Shown: positions 7,769-17,112, counted from the stretch's first letter. The stretch: DNA of 35,095 bases from Oceanospirillaceae bacterium (GCA_013215445.1 JABSRA010000048.1:1-35095); one strand, 5' to 3'. The notes: generated by a model from the sequence alone, not told the origin. A program made the numbers and translations.

Positions 7769-9175
7769 ATGATTTATGATGGCAGTCGGATGGGTGTCTG
7801 GTCGAGTCGCTGGGTGTTCTTTTTGGCGGCAACGGCAGGTGCTGTAGGCTTAGGTAATATCTGGAAGTTCCCGTTTGTCATGGCTGAAAACGGCGGTAGC
7901 GCTTTTGTTGGCCTGTACCTGTTGTGTATTGCACTGATGGGTGTGCCGATGATGCTCTCCGAGGTGGTCATTGGCCATATTGGTCAGGCAAATCCGGTAC
8001 AAGCTTTAAAAAATACCGCGAGCCGTTCACAGGCATCTCAGCGCTGGTCGTTAATCGGCTTCTTGGGCCTGTTTGCCGGCTTGAGTATTTTTGTACTGCT
8101 CAGTGTCGTAGCTTCCTGGGCGATCAGCTATTTATTAGAGATGTATCAAGGTAGCTTTGCCGATATCGGCCGCACGGCTGCAATTGTCCATTTTGCCACT
8201 ATCCGGGCAGACCTAGATTCACTGTTTTTATACCAGAGCGGTTTTGTTGCTACCGTGGTGGCGATCTTGATTTTTGGTTTCAATAAGGGGTTGGCACGTA
8301 GTTTGGTCTACCTGGTGCCTATGTCGGCAATTGTCTTGTTGTTTTTACTCTACTACTCGGTGCAGAGTCAGTTTTTTGAACAGTCGATCCATTATTTATT
8401 TCGCTTCGATGCCAGTAAAATAGGGTTGTCCTCTTTTTTATTGGCTTTTGAGCACGCCTTTTATACGCTGTCGATTGGCATGGGCTCACTGATGGTGTTC
8501 GGTGCCTATCTACCCAAGAAAAGAGGCATCGGTGCGATTGTGTGTAGCGTCGCGCTGGTCGATATTGTCGTCTCGGCGCTAGTGGGTCTGATTATTTTTC
8601 CCAGTTTGTTGCTGGCGCAAGTTAGCCCCGCCTCCGGTTACGATTTGTTGTTTGTCTCTTTGCCTACCGCCTATGGGGATATGGTTAATGGTCAAATTCA
8701 AGGGGTACTGTTTTTTGTTTTTGTGCTCTTGACTGCGCTCTCCTCAGCACTGGTATTGCTTGAACCTTCTATTGTCTGGCTTTCTCAAAGCTTTAAAACC
8801 GGGCGCTGGGCCGCTGCCGTTATCATCGGTTTCATCGCCTGGTTAATAAGTTTGGCCAGTTTTGATCAATGGACTTTTATTCACCAGGTGAGCGGTCTTA
8901 ACTACAAACTCTTTGACTTGCTCAATATCGTCACGGCAAAAATGGTATTACCTCTCGCCGGTTTATTGGTGGCTATCTATGTCGGTTGGATATTAAAGCC
9001 GGCACTGGTACGTGATGAGATTAAAAACTCTGGCATTGGCTGGCTATATTTATGGTATTTTTTAATTCGGTTTATTGTCCCCAGTCTGTTTTTACTGGTA
9101 CTGGTACTCAACCAATTGGATGAGGCGTTGCTGACGGCCCTCAATGACCAGCTATTTGGTAGCGCTTCAAGGTAA
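7769..9175 (+). CDS. Sodium-dependent transporter, NSS/SNF family
   Basis: This 468-residue inner-membrane protein belongs to the neurotransmitter:sodium symporter family (LeuT, MhsT, TnaT relatives), which imports amino acids or related amines with Na+. TM1 carries the family signature AGAVGLGNIWKFPF with the unwound GLGN that coordinates Na+ and substrate, followed by ENGGSAF. About 11-12 hydrophobic segments can be traced, and the highly conserved SIGMGSLMVFGAYLP motif of TM6-loop-7 is present. Substrate cannot be read from sequence. It is monocistronic with a long leader containing competing hairpins, which may mean post-transcriptional control. Confidence 0.88.
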   Translation: MIYDGSRMGVWSSRWVFFLAATAGAVGLGNIWKFPFVMAENGGSAFVGLYLLCIALMGVPMMLSEVVIGHIGQANPVQALKNTASRSQASQRWSLIGFLGLFAGLSIFVLLSVVASWAISYLLEMYQGSFADIGRTAAIVHFATIRADLDSLFLYQSGFVATVVAILIFGFNKGLARSLVYLVPMSAIVLLFLLYYSVQSQFFEQSIHYLFRFDASKIGLSSFLLAFEHAFYTLSIGMGSLMVFGAYLPKKRGIGAIVCSVALVDIVVSALVGLIIFPSLLLAQVSPASGYDLLFVSLPTAYGDMVNGQIQGVLFFVFVLLTALSSALVLLEPSIVWLSQSFKTGRWAAAVIIGFIAWLISLASFDQWTFIHQVSGLNYKLFDLLNIVTAKMVLPLAGLLVAIYVGWILKPALVRDEIKNSGIGWLYLWYFLIRFIVPSLFLLVLVLNQLDEALLTALNDQLFGSASR

Positions 9176-9244
9176 ACGTTGTCTGTTTGCTTTAAGGCGT
9201 TATAATCTCAGCCATATTTTATTCTGATGGGTAGCTTTTTATAA

Positions 9245-9685
9245 ATGATCCAAATAGACAGAAGTGCCTTAGTTTTTCACAGTGCGCAACAGATGTTCGA
9301 TGTGGTCAATGATGTGCACTTATATTCTGAGTTTTTACCTTGGTGTGCGTCAACAGAGATTATTTCTAGTACTGAGCAGCAAATGGTGGCGTCTTTACAG
9401 CTGGCGAAAGCGGGCTTAAAATATAGTTTTACCACCTGTAATAAATTACAAAAACCCAGTAAAATCGAATTTGAGTTGGTAGAGGGGCCCTTCGAACACT
9501 TATCTGGTCACTGGGACTTTATCGCGCTCAATGGCGAGGCTTGCAAGGTGAAACTAATCTTAAATTTTGATTTTTCAGGAAAAATTGCGGCTTTTGCAAT
9601 GTCTAAAGTGTTCTCTCAAGTGGCCAATACGATGGTTGAAGCCTTCGTCAAGCGCGCCGATAATATCTACCCTACAAAATTATGA
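9245..9685 (+). CDS. ratA: RatA family START/COQ10-like protein
   Basis: This 146-residue protein is of the polyketide cyclase / COQ10 (START-like) fold. E. coli RatA was described as a toxin that blocks 70S assembly, while the eukaryotic homologue COQ10 binds ubiquinone, so the physiological role is unsettled. Family features are V-N-D-V-x-x-Y-S-E-FLPWC near residues 22-35, EFELVEGPF and the C-terminal amphipathic helix SKVFSQVANTMVEAFVKRA. Its stop overlaps the start of the rnfH gene by four bases (ATGA), indicating translational coupling. The smpB / ratA-rnfH neighbourhood is conserved in gammaproteobacteria, here split by a transporter gene. Confidence 0.9.
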   Translation: MIQIDRSALVFHSAQQMFDVVNDVHLYSEFLPWCASTEIISSTEQQMVASLQLAKAGLKYSFTTCNKLQKPSKIEFELVEGPFEHLSGHWDFIALNGEACKVKLILNFDFSGKIAAFAMSKVFSQVANTMVEAFVKRADNIYPTKL

Positions 9686-9975
9686 AGATGATACAAGTTG
9701 AAGTGGCATTTGCCGGCATCAAGGTGCAAAAGATTTTGGTGATCCAGGTGGCTGAGGGCACCAGTGCATATGAGGCAGCCGTTGCATCCAATATTGTGGC
9801 GGTGTTCCCAGAAATCGATATAGAGACGATCCCCATGGGTATCTTTGGCAAAGGTATCAGAAAGCCGAAACAGGAGATCTTGCGCGAGGGCGACAGGGTT
9901 GAGCTGTATAGACCGTTAACGGCTGATCCCATGGTGATTAGGGCACGTCGTGCTGAGAAATTAAAAACTACCTAA
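9682..9975 (+). CDS. ratB: RnfH family ubiquitin-fold protein (RatB)
   Basis: This 97-residue protein of the RnfH/UPF0125 family has a beta-grasp (ubiquitin-like) fold and no established biochemical role. Typical features are the start IQVEVAFAG, VAEGTSAYEAAVASN and the hallmark GIFGKGIRKPKQEILREGDRVELYRPLTADP (positions about 51-81). It begins inside the ratA stop (ATGA). Despite the name toxin-antitoxin partner, an antitoxin function has not been established for this family. Confidence 0.9.
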   Translation: MKMIQVEVAFAGIKVQKILVIQVAEGTSAYEAAVASNIVAVFPEIDIETIPMGIFGKGIRKPKQEILREGDRVELYRPLTADPMVIRARRAEKLKTT

Positions 9976-10119
9976 CAGCAATCCCTGACGAGCACCGGTG
10001 TTATTTGCAGAGATTATATCCACAGCGTTAAAGATAATTAACACTGTGGTTCATACTCGCTGTAAAGCTGTTAATATACAGTAAAGCACGCCTTTGACTA
10101 ACGCGCGATCTGCCAGCTG

Positions 10120-10440
10120 TTATTGCGGACGCAGGTCACCTTTAACATTAGACAGAACACCATTGTCGAAGATGATAGACAGATGAGTGTTGATCGGTGC
10201 TTGGTCAGCTTTTCTCATGGTATAGATATAATCCCAACGATTGGCGTTAAAGGTGTCGGTGACAATTGGGGTGCCCATGATGTATTGTACTTGTCTTGGT
10301 GTCATGCCGGGCTGCAACTGGTCGACCTGCTCTTGATCGATAATGTTGCCTTGTGGAATGTCCAGTTTGTAAACGCCGGGAAATTGAGTGCAGCCAGACA
10401 TTAATATGATGGCAGTTAATAAGACTAAGAATTTTTGCAT
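10120..10440 (-). CDS. bamE: Outer membrane assembly lipoprotein BamE (SmpA)
   Basis: BamE is a lipoprotein subunit of the BAM complex that folds beta-barrel proteins into the outer membrane. The 106-residue protein has a signal peptide ending in the lipobox LMSGC (Cys17). The mature domain carries the SmpA/OmlA signature: GNIIDQEQVDQLQPGMTPRQV, YIMGTPIV, and W-D-Y-IYT. The length is typical of the family. It is divergent from fur across an 81-bp gap, the arrangement seen in many gammaproteobacteria. Confidence 0.95.
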   Translation of the reverse strand: MQKFLVLLTAIILMSGCTQFPGVYKLDIPQGNIIDQEQVDQLQPGMTPRQVQYIMGTPIVTDTFNANRWDYIYTMRKADQAPINTHLSIIFDNGVLSNVKGDLRPQ

Positions 10441-10521
10441 GGGTAAATTTTTCCACTATTATCCAATATTTAAGTTAATATAGTAGCATCCAGTCGCTAG
10501 AATCAATAGAGAAAGATAATT

Positions 10522-10956
10522 ATGGCTCTTGAAAATCAAGAATTACGTAAAGTGGGTTTAAAAGTTACCTTGCCCCGGGTAAAAATATATCAAATTTTAG
10601 AGAAAGCAGGTGAGGGAGATCATTTCAGCGCCGAAGACATCTATAAGATTTTGATGGAGTTAGGTGAAGATGTAGGTCTGGCCACGGTGTACCGTGTGTT
10701 GACTCAGTTTGAATCTGCGGGTCTGGTCAGCAGACACCATTTTGAAGGTGGTCACTCAGTATTTGAATTGAGCAGAGATGAAGAGCACGACCATATTGTC
10801 TGCGTTAAATGTGGCAAGGTACGTGAGTTCATTGATACTGACTTGGTTTCGCGCCAGTCAAAAATCGCCTCAGACTTGGGCTACGATTTGACCGACCGCA
10901 CTTTGTACCTCTACGGTACTTGTACCGGTGGCTGTCCGAGTGACGACAAAAAATAG
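10522..10956 (+). CDS. fur: Ferric uptake regulator Fur
   Basis: Fur is an iron-responsive dimeric repressor. The 144-residue protein has an N-terminal winged helix (LRKVGLKVTLPRVKI, then GLATVYRVLTQFESAGLVSRH as recognition region). The metal-binding dimerisation domain has HFEGGHSVFEL, EEHDHIVCVKCGKVREF and a C-terminal CTGGC cysteine pair. The HDH motif and the CxxC pair identify Fur and not Zur or PerR. It is followed by two tandem hairpins and then by convergent recN. No convincing Fur box was seen in its own promoter. Confidence 0.96.
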   Translation: MALENQELRKVGLKVTLPRVKIYQILEKAGEGDHFSAEDIYKILMELGEDVGLATVYRVLTQFESAGLVSRHHFEGGHSVFELSRDEEHDHIVCVKCGKVREFIDTDLVSRQSKIASDLGYDLTDRTLYLYGTCTGGCPSDDKK

Positions 10957-10958
10957 GT

Positions 10959-11012
10959 AAAGATCAGGCTGCGAATCTCGCAGCTAAAGATCAGGCTGCG
11001 AATCTCGCAGCT
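10959..11012. terminator. Tandemly duplicated 27-bp hairpin between fur and recN
   Basis: Two perfect copies of a 27-base unit (10959-10985, 10986-11012), each containing GCTGCGA-ATC-TCGCAGC, a seven-base stem with a three-base loop. It lies between convergent genes, so a bidirectional terminator role is likely. A short T-rich run follows on the plus strand, and ACCTATTTTTT follows on the minus strand. Confidence 0.65.
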
Positions 11013-11067
11013 GTATTTTAGGGATGTCAAAGAGTGCCGCAAGGCCGTGCTTAGTATCTCTATTCTG

Positions 11068-12723
11068 TTAGCGCTGTAGCATCTCGCGGGCGTGATCCAA
11101 GGTTTTTTCGGTCATGTCGACACCGCCCAGCATTCGGGCAATTTCCTCCACTCTGTCTTGAGCATCGATACGCAGTATTTTTGAGTGCGTATGGGTCTTG
11201 TCCGCCTGCTTGCTGACAAATAAGTGTTGGTGTCCTTGAGAGGCTACTTGAGGTTGGTGGGTGATACACAATACCTGACTCTGTTCTCCAAGCTGGCGCA
11301 GTAGTTTGCCAACCACTTCTGCAATTGCACCACCAATTCCCACATCGACTTCATCAAACATCAAGGTAGCAGTGGGGTTGCTCTGCGCGGTCACCACTTG
11401 AATGGCCAAGCTAATGCGTGATAGTTCACCGCCGGAGGCAATTTTAATCAGCGGTTGAGCCTCTTGGCCACGGTTGGTGCTAATGATAAATTCAATTTCT
11501 TCGCAGCCGTATAAGCTGGGGTTACACTCGCTTAAGCTGACGATGAATTCAGCGTTGGGCATGCCCAATACACTGAGCTGAGCGCTGATTGATTTGCTGA
11601 GTTTTGCCGCCGATTTTATGCGGTGTTTACTGAGCTTAGTGGCGCTGGTCGTGTAGGCTTGCAGTGCTTGTGCCACGTCTGATTCGAGGTTTTGAATGGA
11701 TTCGTCAGAGCCGTTAATCGCATCGAGTTCAGCGGTTAAGCGTCCATGCAGTGCTGGCAGTTCAGCCGGTTCAACGCGGTGTTTTCTGGCGAGATTGAAG
11801 ATAGTAGAAAGCCGATCTTCAACATCGTTTAGTCGCGCTGGGTTTATTTCAACCGCGTTTAAATAGTGGCGTATTTCACTACAGGCTTCCTCAAGCTGGA
11901 TAAGCGCCGAGTTGATTAGCTCGCCCGCTTGTTCTACCTGATTGTTTTGCTGGGGTAGCTGCGCTTGAAGCATGGTGCATTGGGTCAGCAGTTGCACAAT
12001 TTGCTGCTCTTCGCCCTCGTCAATAATGTTCAAGAGCTGCTGACCGCTGGTTAAAATTTGACTGGCTTGAGACAGGTTATGCTGCTCTAATTCGAGGCTC
12101 TGAACTTCTTCGCCAAATAAATTTAGTAAATCCAGCTCTTCAACTTGATAACTCAGTAGTTGTACTCTCGCCTGTTGCTCTGCACTTTGGCAGGTCAGTG
12201 CAATTAAAGATTTATTGAGGCCATGATAGGTGCGGTAGTGATTGGCGGTATTCGCCAGTAATTTATGATGCGTGCCGAAATTATCCAGTAGAGTACGATG
12301 GTGATCTTTTTGCATCAAACTTTGGTGTTCGTGCTGACCGTGAATGGTCACTAAGAATTTACCTAATTCTCGCAGCGAGCTTACAGGGCAGTTGCGACCA
12401 TTGATAAAGGTACGCGAGCGGCCCTCCTTGGTGATGACCCGGCGCAGTATGCACTCTGCATCTAAACTTAGCTCCTGGGCATCTAACCACGCCTGGGCAC
12501 GCGGTAAGCCGCTGATATCGAAATTGGCAATAATTTCTGCCTTGCCAGTGCCTGATCGCACTGCGCCACTGTCGGCTCGACCACCGAGGGCGAGTTGCAG
12601 GGCATCGATCATGATTGACTTTCCCGCACCGGTCTCACCGCTGACGACGGTCATGCCGCGCTCTAGTTCTAGCTCTAGGCGCTCTACAATTGCAAAGTTG
12701 TGAATACTGAGGTGTGTAAGCAT
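11068..12723 (-). CDS. recN: DNA repair protein RecN
   Basis: RecN is an SMC-like ATPase that acts with RecA in double-strand break repair. The 551-residue protein has Walker A GETGAGKS at 29-36, a long central coiled-coil region rich in Q, E and L (about 150-360), the ABC signature region SGGELSRISLAIQ, and Walker B TLMFDEVDVGIGG followed by QVLCITHQPQVAS. The length matches the family (E. coli 553). A LexA box lies 15 bases upstream of the start, so it is predicted to be SOS-induced as in E. coli. Confidence 0.96.
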   Translation of the reverse strand: MLTHLSIHNFAIVERLELELERGMTVVSGETGAGKSIMIDALQLALGGRADSGAVRSGTGKAEIIANFDISGLPRAQAWLDAQELSLDAECILRRVITKEGRSRTFINGRNCPVSSLRELGKFLVTIHGQHEHQSLMQKDHHRTLLDNFGTHHKLLANTANHYRTYHGLNKSLIALTCQSAEQQARVQLLSYQVEELDLLNLFGEEVQSLELEQHNLSQASQILTSGQQLLNIIDEGEEQQIVQLLTQCTMLQAQLPQQNNQVEQAGELINSALIQLEEACSEIRHYLNAVEINPARLNDVEDRLSTIFNLARKHRVEPAELPALHGRLTAELDAINGSDESIQNLESDVAQALQAYTTSATKLSKHRIKSAAKLSKSISAQLSVLGMPNAEFIVSLSECNPSLYGCEEIEFIISTNRGQEAQPLIKIASGGELSRISLAIQVVTAQSNPTATLMFDEVDVGIGGAIAEVVGKLLRQLGEQSQVLCITHQPQVASQGHQHLFVSKQADKTHTHSKILRIDAQDRVEEIARMLGGVDMTEKTLDHAREMLQR

Positions 12724-12737
12724 AGCAATCTCGATAT

Positions 12738-12753
12738 CTGATAATTTATACAG
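12738..12753 (-). promoter_or_regulatory. LexA (SOS) box of recN
   Basis: The minus-strand sequence CTGTATAAATTATCAG fits CTG-N10-CAG, with AT-rich centre and flanking TA as in E. coli sites. It ends 15 bases before the recN start codon, where it would cover the promoter. Confidence 0.8.
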
Positions 12754-12822
12754 TACTTTATAGGTTATTTTATGTCCGCTTGCAAGGTTAAATGTTAATC
12801 GCAGCTTTATTTAGTCAAAACA

Positions 12823-12850
12823 CTTGAAGAGCATTTGCCAATCCCCATAT
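12823..12850 (+). promoter_or_regulatory. Sigma-32 (heat-shock) promoter of grpE
   Basis: CTTGAA (12823-12828), a 14-base spacer, then CCCCATAT (12843-12850) is an essentially perfect sigma-32 promoter. It shows that the grpE start must lie downstream. A TATAAT at 12901-12906 could be an additional housekeeping -10 box, though its -35 partner is weak. Confidence 0.85.
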
Positions 12851-12961
12851 ACATTTCAACTACAATTTAGGCCTCTTGTTCTGATTTTTTCAGAACCGAC
12901 TATAATCAGTCGGAAAAAAATTAAAATTGGAATGAGAATAATGAAAAATGCGGAGAGCAGA

Positions 12962-13588
12962 ATGAGTGACAAGCAAGATAAGCCAACCGATATTACTGAC
13001 GTTGACAGTACTGAAACCGTAGTAGAGGCGAAGACTGAAGATAGCACACCGACCACACAAAGTGCTGAAGAGCAACCTGAAGTGGTTGTCGCTGAGTTGG
13101 TCAGTGATGAGCAAGATCCGTTGGCAGGCTTGGATATGATTAAGCAGTTAGTGGCAGCGCAAGATGAAATTGCCAGTTTAAAAGATAAGATGCTACGCAC
13201 GGTTGCCGATGCGCAAAATACCAAGCGTCGCGCCGAGCAAGATGTCAGTAAAGCACATAAGTTTGGCACTGAAAAATTTGCCAATGAGATGTTACCTATT
13301 ATTGATTCACTGGGAATGGCCCTGCAGGGAAAATCTGACAGTGAAGAGAACAAGGTAATCAGTGAGGGCGTTGAGATGACCTTGCAGATGTTTTTGAATG
13401 CGCTTGAAAAGTTTAGCGTGGTACAGATTGATCCTCAAGGTGAGGTCTTTAACCCTGAGTTGCACCAGGCGATGTCGATGGTCGATGGCGGAGAAGCTGC
13501 TAGCAATACAGTGGTGGCTGTGATGCAAAAAGGTTTTACCATCAGTGGCCGATTACTGCGCCCTGCGATGGTGATGGTAGCGAAATAA
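12962..13588 (+). CDS. grpE: Nucleotide exchange factor GrpE
   Basis: GrpE releases ADP from DnaK. From the ATG at 12962 it has 208 residues starting MSDKQDKPTD, preceded by GGAG seven bases upstream. Longer frames starting at 12824, 12932 or 12941 are disfavoured because the first overlaps the heat-shock promoter and the others lack a good ribosome binding site. An acidic, disordered N-terminus (about 60 residues) leads to a coiled-coil helix (IASLKDKMLRTVADAQNTKRRAEQD region) and the C-terminal beta domain with FNPELHQAMSM and GFTISGRLLRPAMVMVAK. It heads the grpE-dnaK-dnaJ cluster. Confidence 0.95.
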   Translation: MSDKQDKPTDITDVDSTETVVEAKTEDSTPTTQSAEEQPEVVVAELVSDEQDPLAGLDMIKQLVAAQDEIASLKDKMLRTVADAQNTKRRAEQDVSKAHKFGTEKFANEMLPIIDSLGMALQGKSDSEENKVISEGVEMTLQMFLNALEKFSVVQIDPQGEVFNPELHQAMSMVDGGEAASNTVVAVMQKGFTISGRLLRPAMVMVAK

Positions 13589-13636
13589 CTGCCTGTTGAT
13601 AATTGTGTAGTAATTGTCAGTTAGATATGAAAAACA

Positions 13637-13664
13637 CTTGAAATGGCTTAATTAGTATCCATAT
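13637..13664 (+). promoter_or_regulatory. Sigma-32 promoter of dnaK
   Basis: CTTGAA (13637-13642), a 14-base spacer and ATCCATAT (13657-13664, six of eight bases matching CCCCATNT) lie about 60 bases upstream of dnaK. The spacing is identical to that of the grpE promoter. Confidence 0.75.
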
Positions 13665-13726
13665 ACCAGTTAAGCGGTCAGAACAGAATTGAGCACAGCC
13701 TGCGGGCGTGCAATTGGAGAAAAAAA

Positions 13727-15664
13727 ATGGGCAGAATTATTGGTATCGATTTAGGAACAACAAACTCCTGTGTCGCAGTATTAGATGGCGACAGCGCCAA
13801 AGTAATTGAAAATGCAGAGGGCGATCGTACTACTCCGTCGATCGTTGCCTACACTGAAGATAACGAAATATTAGTCGGTCAACCAGCCAAGCGTCAGGCG
13901 GTCACCAACCCTGAAAATACTCTGTTTGCAATCAAGCGTTTGATCGGTCGTCAGTTTAAAGACAAAGTTGTGCAGAAAGACATCAAAATGGTGCCTTATA
14001 AAATCGTTGCTGCCGACAATGGCGATGCTTGGGTAATGGTCCGAGACAACAAATTAGCCGCACCGCAAATTTCTGCAGAAATCTTGAAGAAGATGAAAAA
14101 GACTGCAGAGGATTATCTAGGTGAGAGTGTCTCTGAAGCGGTTATCACAGTACCGGCCTATTTCAATGATGCACAGCGCCAAGCTACCAAAGATGCGGGT
14201 CGTATCGCCGGTCTAGAAGTTAAGCGTATTATCAACGAGCCGACAGCGGCTGCACTGGCTTACGGTATGGATAAGTCAAAGGGCGATAAGACTATTGCGG
14301 TTTACGATCTAGGTGGTGGTACTTTCGATATCTCTATCATCGAAATCGCCGAAGTAGATGGCGAGCACCAGTTCGAAGTACTCGCCACTAACGGTGATAC
14401 TTTCCTTGGAGGCGAAGATTTTGATTTACGTCTAATCGATTTCTTATCGTCTGAGTTCAAGAAAGATACCGGCATTGATTTACACAATGATCCGCTGGCA
14501 CTACAGCGTTTAAAAGAAGCGGCTGAGAAAGCTAAAGTTGAGTTGTCTTCTGCGCAATCAACGGATGTGAATTTACCTTACATCACTGCTGATGCAAGCG
14601 GTCCTAAGCACTTAAATGTTAAATTGACCCGGGCGAAATTAGAGTCTTTGGTTGAAGACTTGGTTAAAGGCACGTTAAAGCCTTGTACACAAGCACTGAA
14701 GGATGCGGATTTAAGCACTTCTGAAATTGACGAAATTATCTTGGTAGGTGGTCAAACACGGATGCCGATGGTGCAAGCGCTAGTTGAAGAGTTCTTCGGC
14801 AAAGCACCGCGTAAAGATGTCAATGCCGATGAAGCAGTTGCTGTCGGTGCCGCTATTCAAGGTGCGGTGCTCTCTGGTGATGTGACTGACGTGTTACTGT
14901 TAGACGTTACCCCTCTAACGCTGGGTATCGAGACAGCGGGTGGTATTGCCACAGCACTGATTGAGAGAAATACGACTATCCCAACTAAGAAGAGCCAAGT
15001 TTTCTCTACTTACGAAGATAACCAATCTGCGGTTACCATTCATGTTATTCAGGGTGAGCGTAAACAGGCGAGTTTGAACAAATCTCTGGGACGTTTTGAC
15101 TTGCAAGATATTCCACCTGCACAGCGTGGTATGCCACAAATTGAAGTCTCTTTTGACTTGGATGCCAACGGTATCTTAAATGTATCGGCAAAAGACAAGG
15201 CGACCGGTAAAGAGCAGTCTATCGTGATTAAGGCATCTTCTGGTTTGTCTGATGAAGAGATCGAAGCGATGGTAGTAGATGCTGAGGCGAATGCTGAGGA
15301 AGATAAAAAGTTCGAGGCGCTATCAATGGCACGCAACCAAGGTGATGCCATGGTTCACTCTGCTAAGAAAACCTTGACCGAAGCTGGAGACGCAGTCAGT
15401 GTCGATGAGAAAACGGCTGTTGAAGAGGCAATTACAGCGTTAGAAACAGCGTTGAAAGCTGACGATAAAGAAGAGATTGATGCTAAGACTGCAGCGCTGA
15501 CTGAAGTGATGGCTCCCATCGCTGAAAAGATGCAAGCGCAGGCACAAGCAGCTGCTTCCGATGGGGAAACAGCAGAAGCTGGTCCTGGGGATGACGCAGT
15601 TGATGCTGAATTCGAAGAAGTGAAAGAAGCAGACGTTGTAGAAGAGAGTGAAGACAAAAAGTAA
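13727..15664 (+). CDS. dnaK: Chaperone DnaK (Hsp70)
   Basis: DnaK is an ATP-dependent chaperone of 645 residues. The nucleotide-binding domain starts with [17 protein letters not shown] and has [15 protein letters not shown] and [10 protein letters not shown]. The conserved linker [15 protein letters not shown] is followed by the substrate-binding beta domain, the helical lid and an acidic tail with VDAEFEEV near the end. GGAG lies nine bases before the ATG. Length and motifs are standard for proteobacteria. It has its own heat-shock promoter and is followed by two hairpins before dnaJ. Confidence 0.98.
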   Translation: MGRIIGIDLGTTNSCVAVLDGDSAKVIENAEGDRTTPSIVAYTEDNEILVGQPAKRQAVTNPENTLFAIKRLIGRQFKDKVVQKDIKMVPYKIVAADNGDAWVMVRDNKLAAPQISAEILKKMKKTAEDYLGESVSEAVITVPAYFNDAQRQATKDAGRIAGLEVKRIINEPTAAALAYGMDKSKGDKTIAVYDLGGGTFDISIIEIAEVDGEHQFEVLATNGDTFLGGEDFDLRLIDFLSSEFKKDTGIDLHNDPLALQRLKEAAEKAKVELSSAQSTDVNLPYITADASGPKHLNVKLTRAKLESLVEDLVKGTLKPCTQALKDADLSTSEIDEIILVGGQTRMPMVQALVEEFFGKAPRKDVNADEAVAVGAAIQGAVLSGDVTDVLLLDVTPLTLGIETAGGIATALIERNTTIPTKKSQVFSTYEDNQSAVTIHVIQGERKQASLNKSLGRFDLQDIPPAQRGMPQIEVSFDLDANGILNVSAKDKATGKEQSIVIKASSGLSDEEIEAMVVDAEANAEEDKKFEALSMARNQGDAMVHSAKKTLTEAGDAVSVDEKTAVEEAITALETALKADDKEEIDAKTAALTEVMAPIAEKMQAQAQAAASDGETAEAGPGDDAVDAEFEEVKEADVVEESEDKK

Positions 15665-15677
15665 TCATTGTTATTGC

Positions 15678-15740
15678 TGACGGGCTTGCCCGTCACTGTC
15701 TTATCCGCAAGCCTCTGTACAATTAATTTGTCAGAGGCTT
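15678..15740 (+). terminator. Two hairpins between dnaK and dnaJ
   Basis: TGACGGG-CTTG-CCCGTCA (15678-15695, seven-base stem) is followed by AAGCCTCTG / CAGAGGCTT (15709-15740, nine-base stem). Neither has a long T-tract. They probably attenuate dnaK-dnaJ read-through or protect the dnaK mRNA end. Confidence 0.5.
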
Positions 15741-15851
15741 ATCGCGTTAAAATGAGAGCTGTAATAGCTACGGCCCTTAATCAGTCATTAAAATTTTTGA
15801 TCGCAGCGTATTGCGGTCGCTAATTTCATCACTGTCTATCAGAGTTAGAAT

Positions 15852-16964
15852 ATGTCGAAGCAAGATTACTATAAAGTTTTGGGTGTGGATAAAAACGCCA
15901 GCGATCGCGATATAAAAAAGGCGTATCGCCGTCAGGCAATGAAATGTCATCCAGATCGTAACCCTGGTGATGCCAAGGCAGAATCTCAGTTCAAAGAACT
16001 AAACGAAGCCAATGAAATACTGTCGGATTCGCAAAAGCGTGCCGCCTATGATCAATACGGCCATGCCGGATTAGAGCAAGGTATGGGTGGTGGCGGTGGC
16101 GGCCAGGGATTTGGCGATGTATTTGGCGATGTGTTCGGCGATATATTTGGTGGCGGTGGTGGGCGACAGAGCTCGGTACAGCGCGGTGCCGACCTTAGAT
16201 ACACGATGTCTCTCTCGTTAGAGGAGGCTATTCGCGGCGTTGAGAAAACCATCAAAGTTAATACCTTGGCAGGCTGTGAACCCTGTGATGGATCAGGGGC
16301 TAAGCCCGGTACTAGCAGTACCACTTGTCAAACCTGTGGTGGTGTGGGTCAGGTCAGAATGCAGCAGGGGTTTTTCTCGGTACAGCAAACTTGCCCTAGC
16401 TGTCGTGGTGAAGGTCGTATTATTACCGACCCTTGTAATAGCTGTCGTGGTCAGGGACGGGTTAACAAAGAGAAGAAACTCGCGGTTAAAATTCCAGCGG
16501 GTGTCGACACGGGTGATCGAGTAAGATTAACCGGTGAGGGAGAAGCGGGTGCCAACGGTGGGCCAGCGGGTGACTTGTACGTGCAGGTGGATGTTAAAGC
16601 GCATGATATCTTTGAGCGTGATGGTCGACATCTATACTGTGAAGTGCCTATTTCTTTCTTGGATGCGGCGTTGGGCGGGCAGCTTGAAGTGCCTACGTTA
16701 GATAGTCGGGTTAAGTTGAAAATTCCGGCTGAGACACAAACGGGTAAGATGTTCAGACTGCGTGGTAAGGGAGTTTCGCCAGTGCGCGGTGGTGCTACCG
16801 GAGACTTGATGGTTAAAGTGTTAGTTGAAACACCGATTAATCTCAATAGTCGACAAAAAGATCTGCTGCGGGAGTTCCAAGAAACGACCGATGAGGGACA
16901 GAAAAAGCACAGTCCTAAAAAGCATTCCTTTTTTGACTCAGTTAAAAAATTATTTGAAGATTAA
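15852..16964 (+). CDS. dnaJ: Chaperone DnaJ (Hsp40)
   Basis: This 370-residue type I J-protein delivers clients to DnaK and stimulates its ATPase. It has a J-domain with the HPD motif ([12 protein letters not shown]), a Gly/Phe-rich linker made of GDVFGD repeats, and the zinc domain with four CxxCxGxG-type repeats ([32 protein letters not shown]). The C-terminal beta domains contain [19 protein letters not shown] and the dimerisation end. It is followed by a strong intrinsic terminator. Confidence 0.98.
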   Translation: MSKQDYYKVLGVDKNASDRDIKKAYRRQAMKCHPDRNPGDAKAESQFKELNEANEILSDSQKRAAYDQYGHAGLEQGMGGGGGGQGFGDVFGDVFGDIFGGGGGRQSSVQRGADLRYTMSLSLEEAIRGVEKTIKVNTLAGCEPCDGSGAKPGTSSTTCQTCGGVGQVRMQQGFFSVQQTCPSCRGEGRIITDPCNSCRGQGRVNKEKKLAVKIPAGVDTGDRVRLTGEGEAGANGGPAGDLYVQVDVKAHDIFERDGRHLYCEVPISFLDAALGGQLEVPTLDSRVKLKIPAETQTGKMFRLRGKGVSPVRGGATGDLMVKVLVETPINLNSRQKDLLREFQETTDEGQKKHSPKKHSFFDSVKKLFED

Positions 16965-16970
16965 ACTTCC

Positions 16971-17001
16971 CATAAAAAGAGCCCCAGTGGCTCTTTTTAT
17001 G
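16971..17001 (+). terminator. Intrinsic terminator of dnaJ
   Basis: A perfect 13-bp stem, CATAAAAAGAGCC / GGCTCTTTTTATG, with a five-base loop (CCAGT) and a T5 run inside the right arm lies seven bases after the dnaJ stop. The A/T arms make it usable in both directions. Confidence 0.9.
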
Positions 17002-17050
17002 GTTAGGATGTACGGTATAGCGCAGTGGCAGTAGTGCCAAAGAGCGCAGA
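16999..17050. repeat. Dispersed intergenic element, short copy
   Basis: This is a degenerate, shortened copy of the element at 19351-19549 and 30672-30776: ATGGTTAGGATGTACGGTATAGCGC at its left (three mismatches to the longer copy) and CCAAAGAGCGCA at its right. The central hairpin pair is missing. It starts at the T-tract of the dnaJ terminator. Confidence 0.6.
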
Positions 17051-17112
17051 GCATACAAAATATGTCCTTGGGCAGTACGTCTAATAGTGACAAATACGTT
17101 AGGTATATTGAT

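Noticed and set aside
9245..9975. RatA/RatB as a functional toxin-antitoxin pair
   Set aside because: The genes are conserved housekeeping loci of START and RnfH families, and antitoxin activity of RnfH is not established.
12824..12961. Longer N-terminus for GrpE starting at 12824
   Set aside because: The start would lie inside the -35 box of the sigma-32 promoter, and the extra residues are unlike GrpE.
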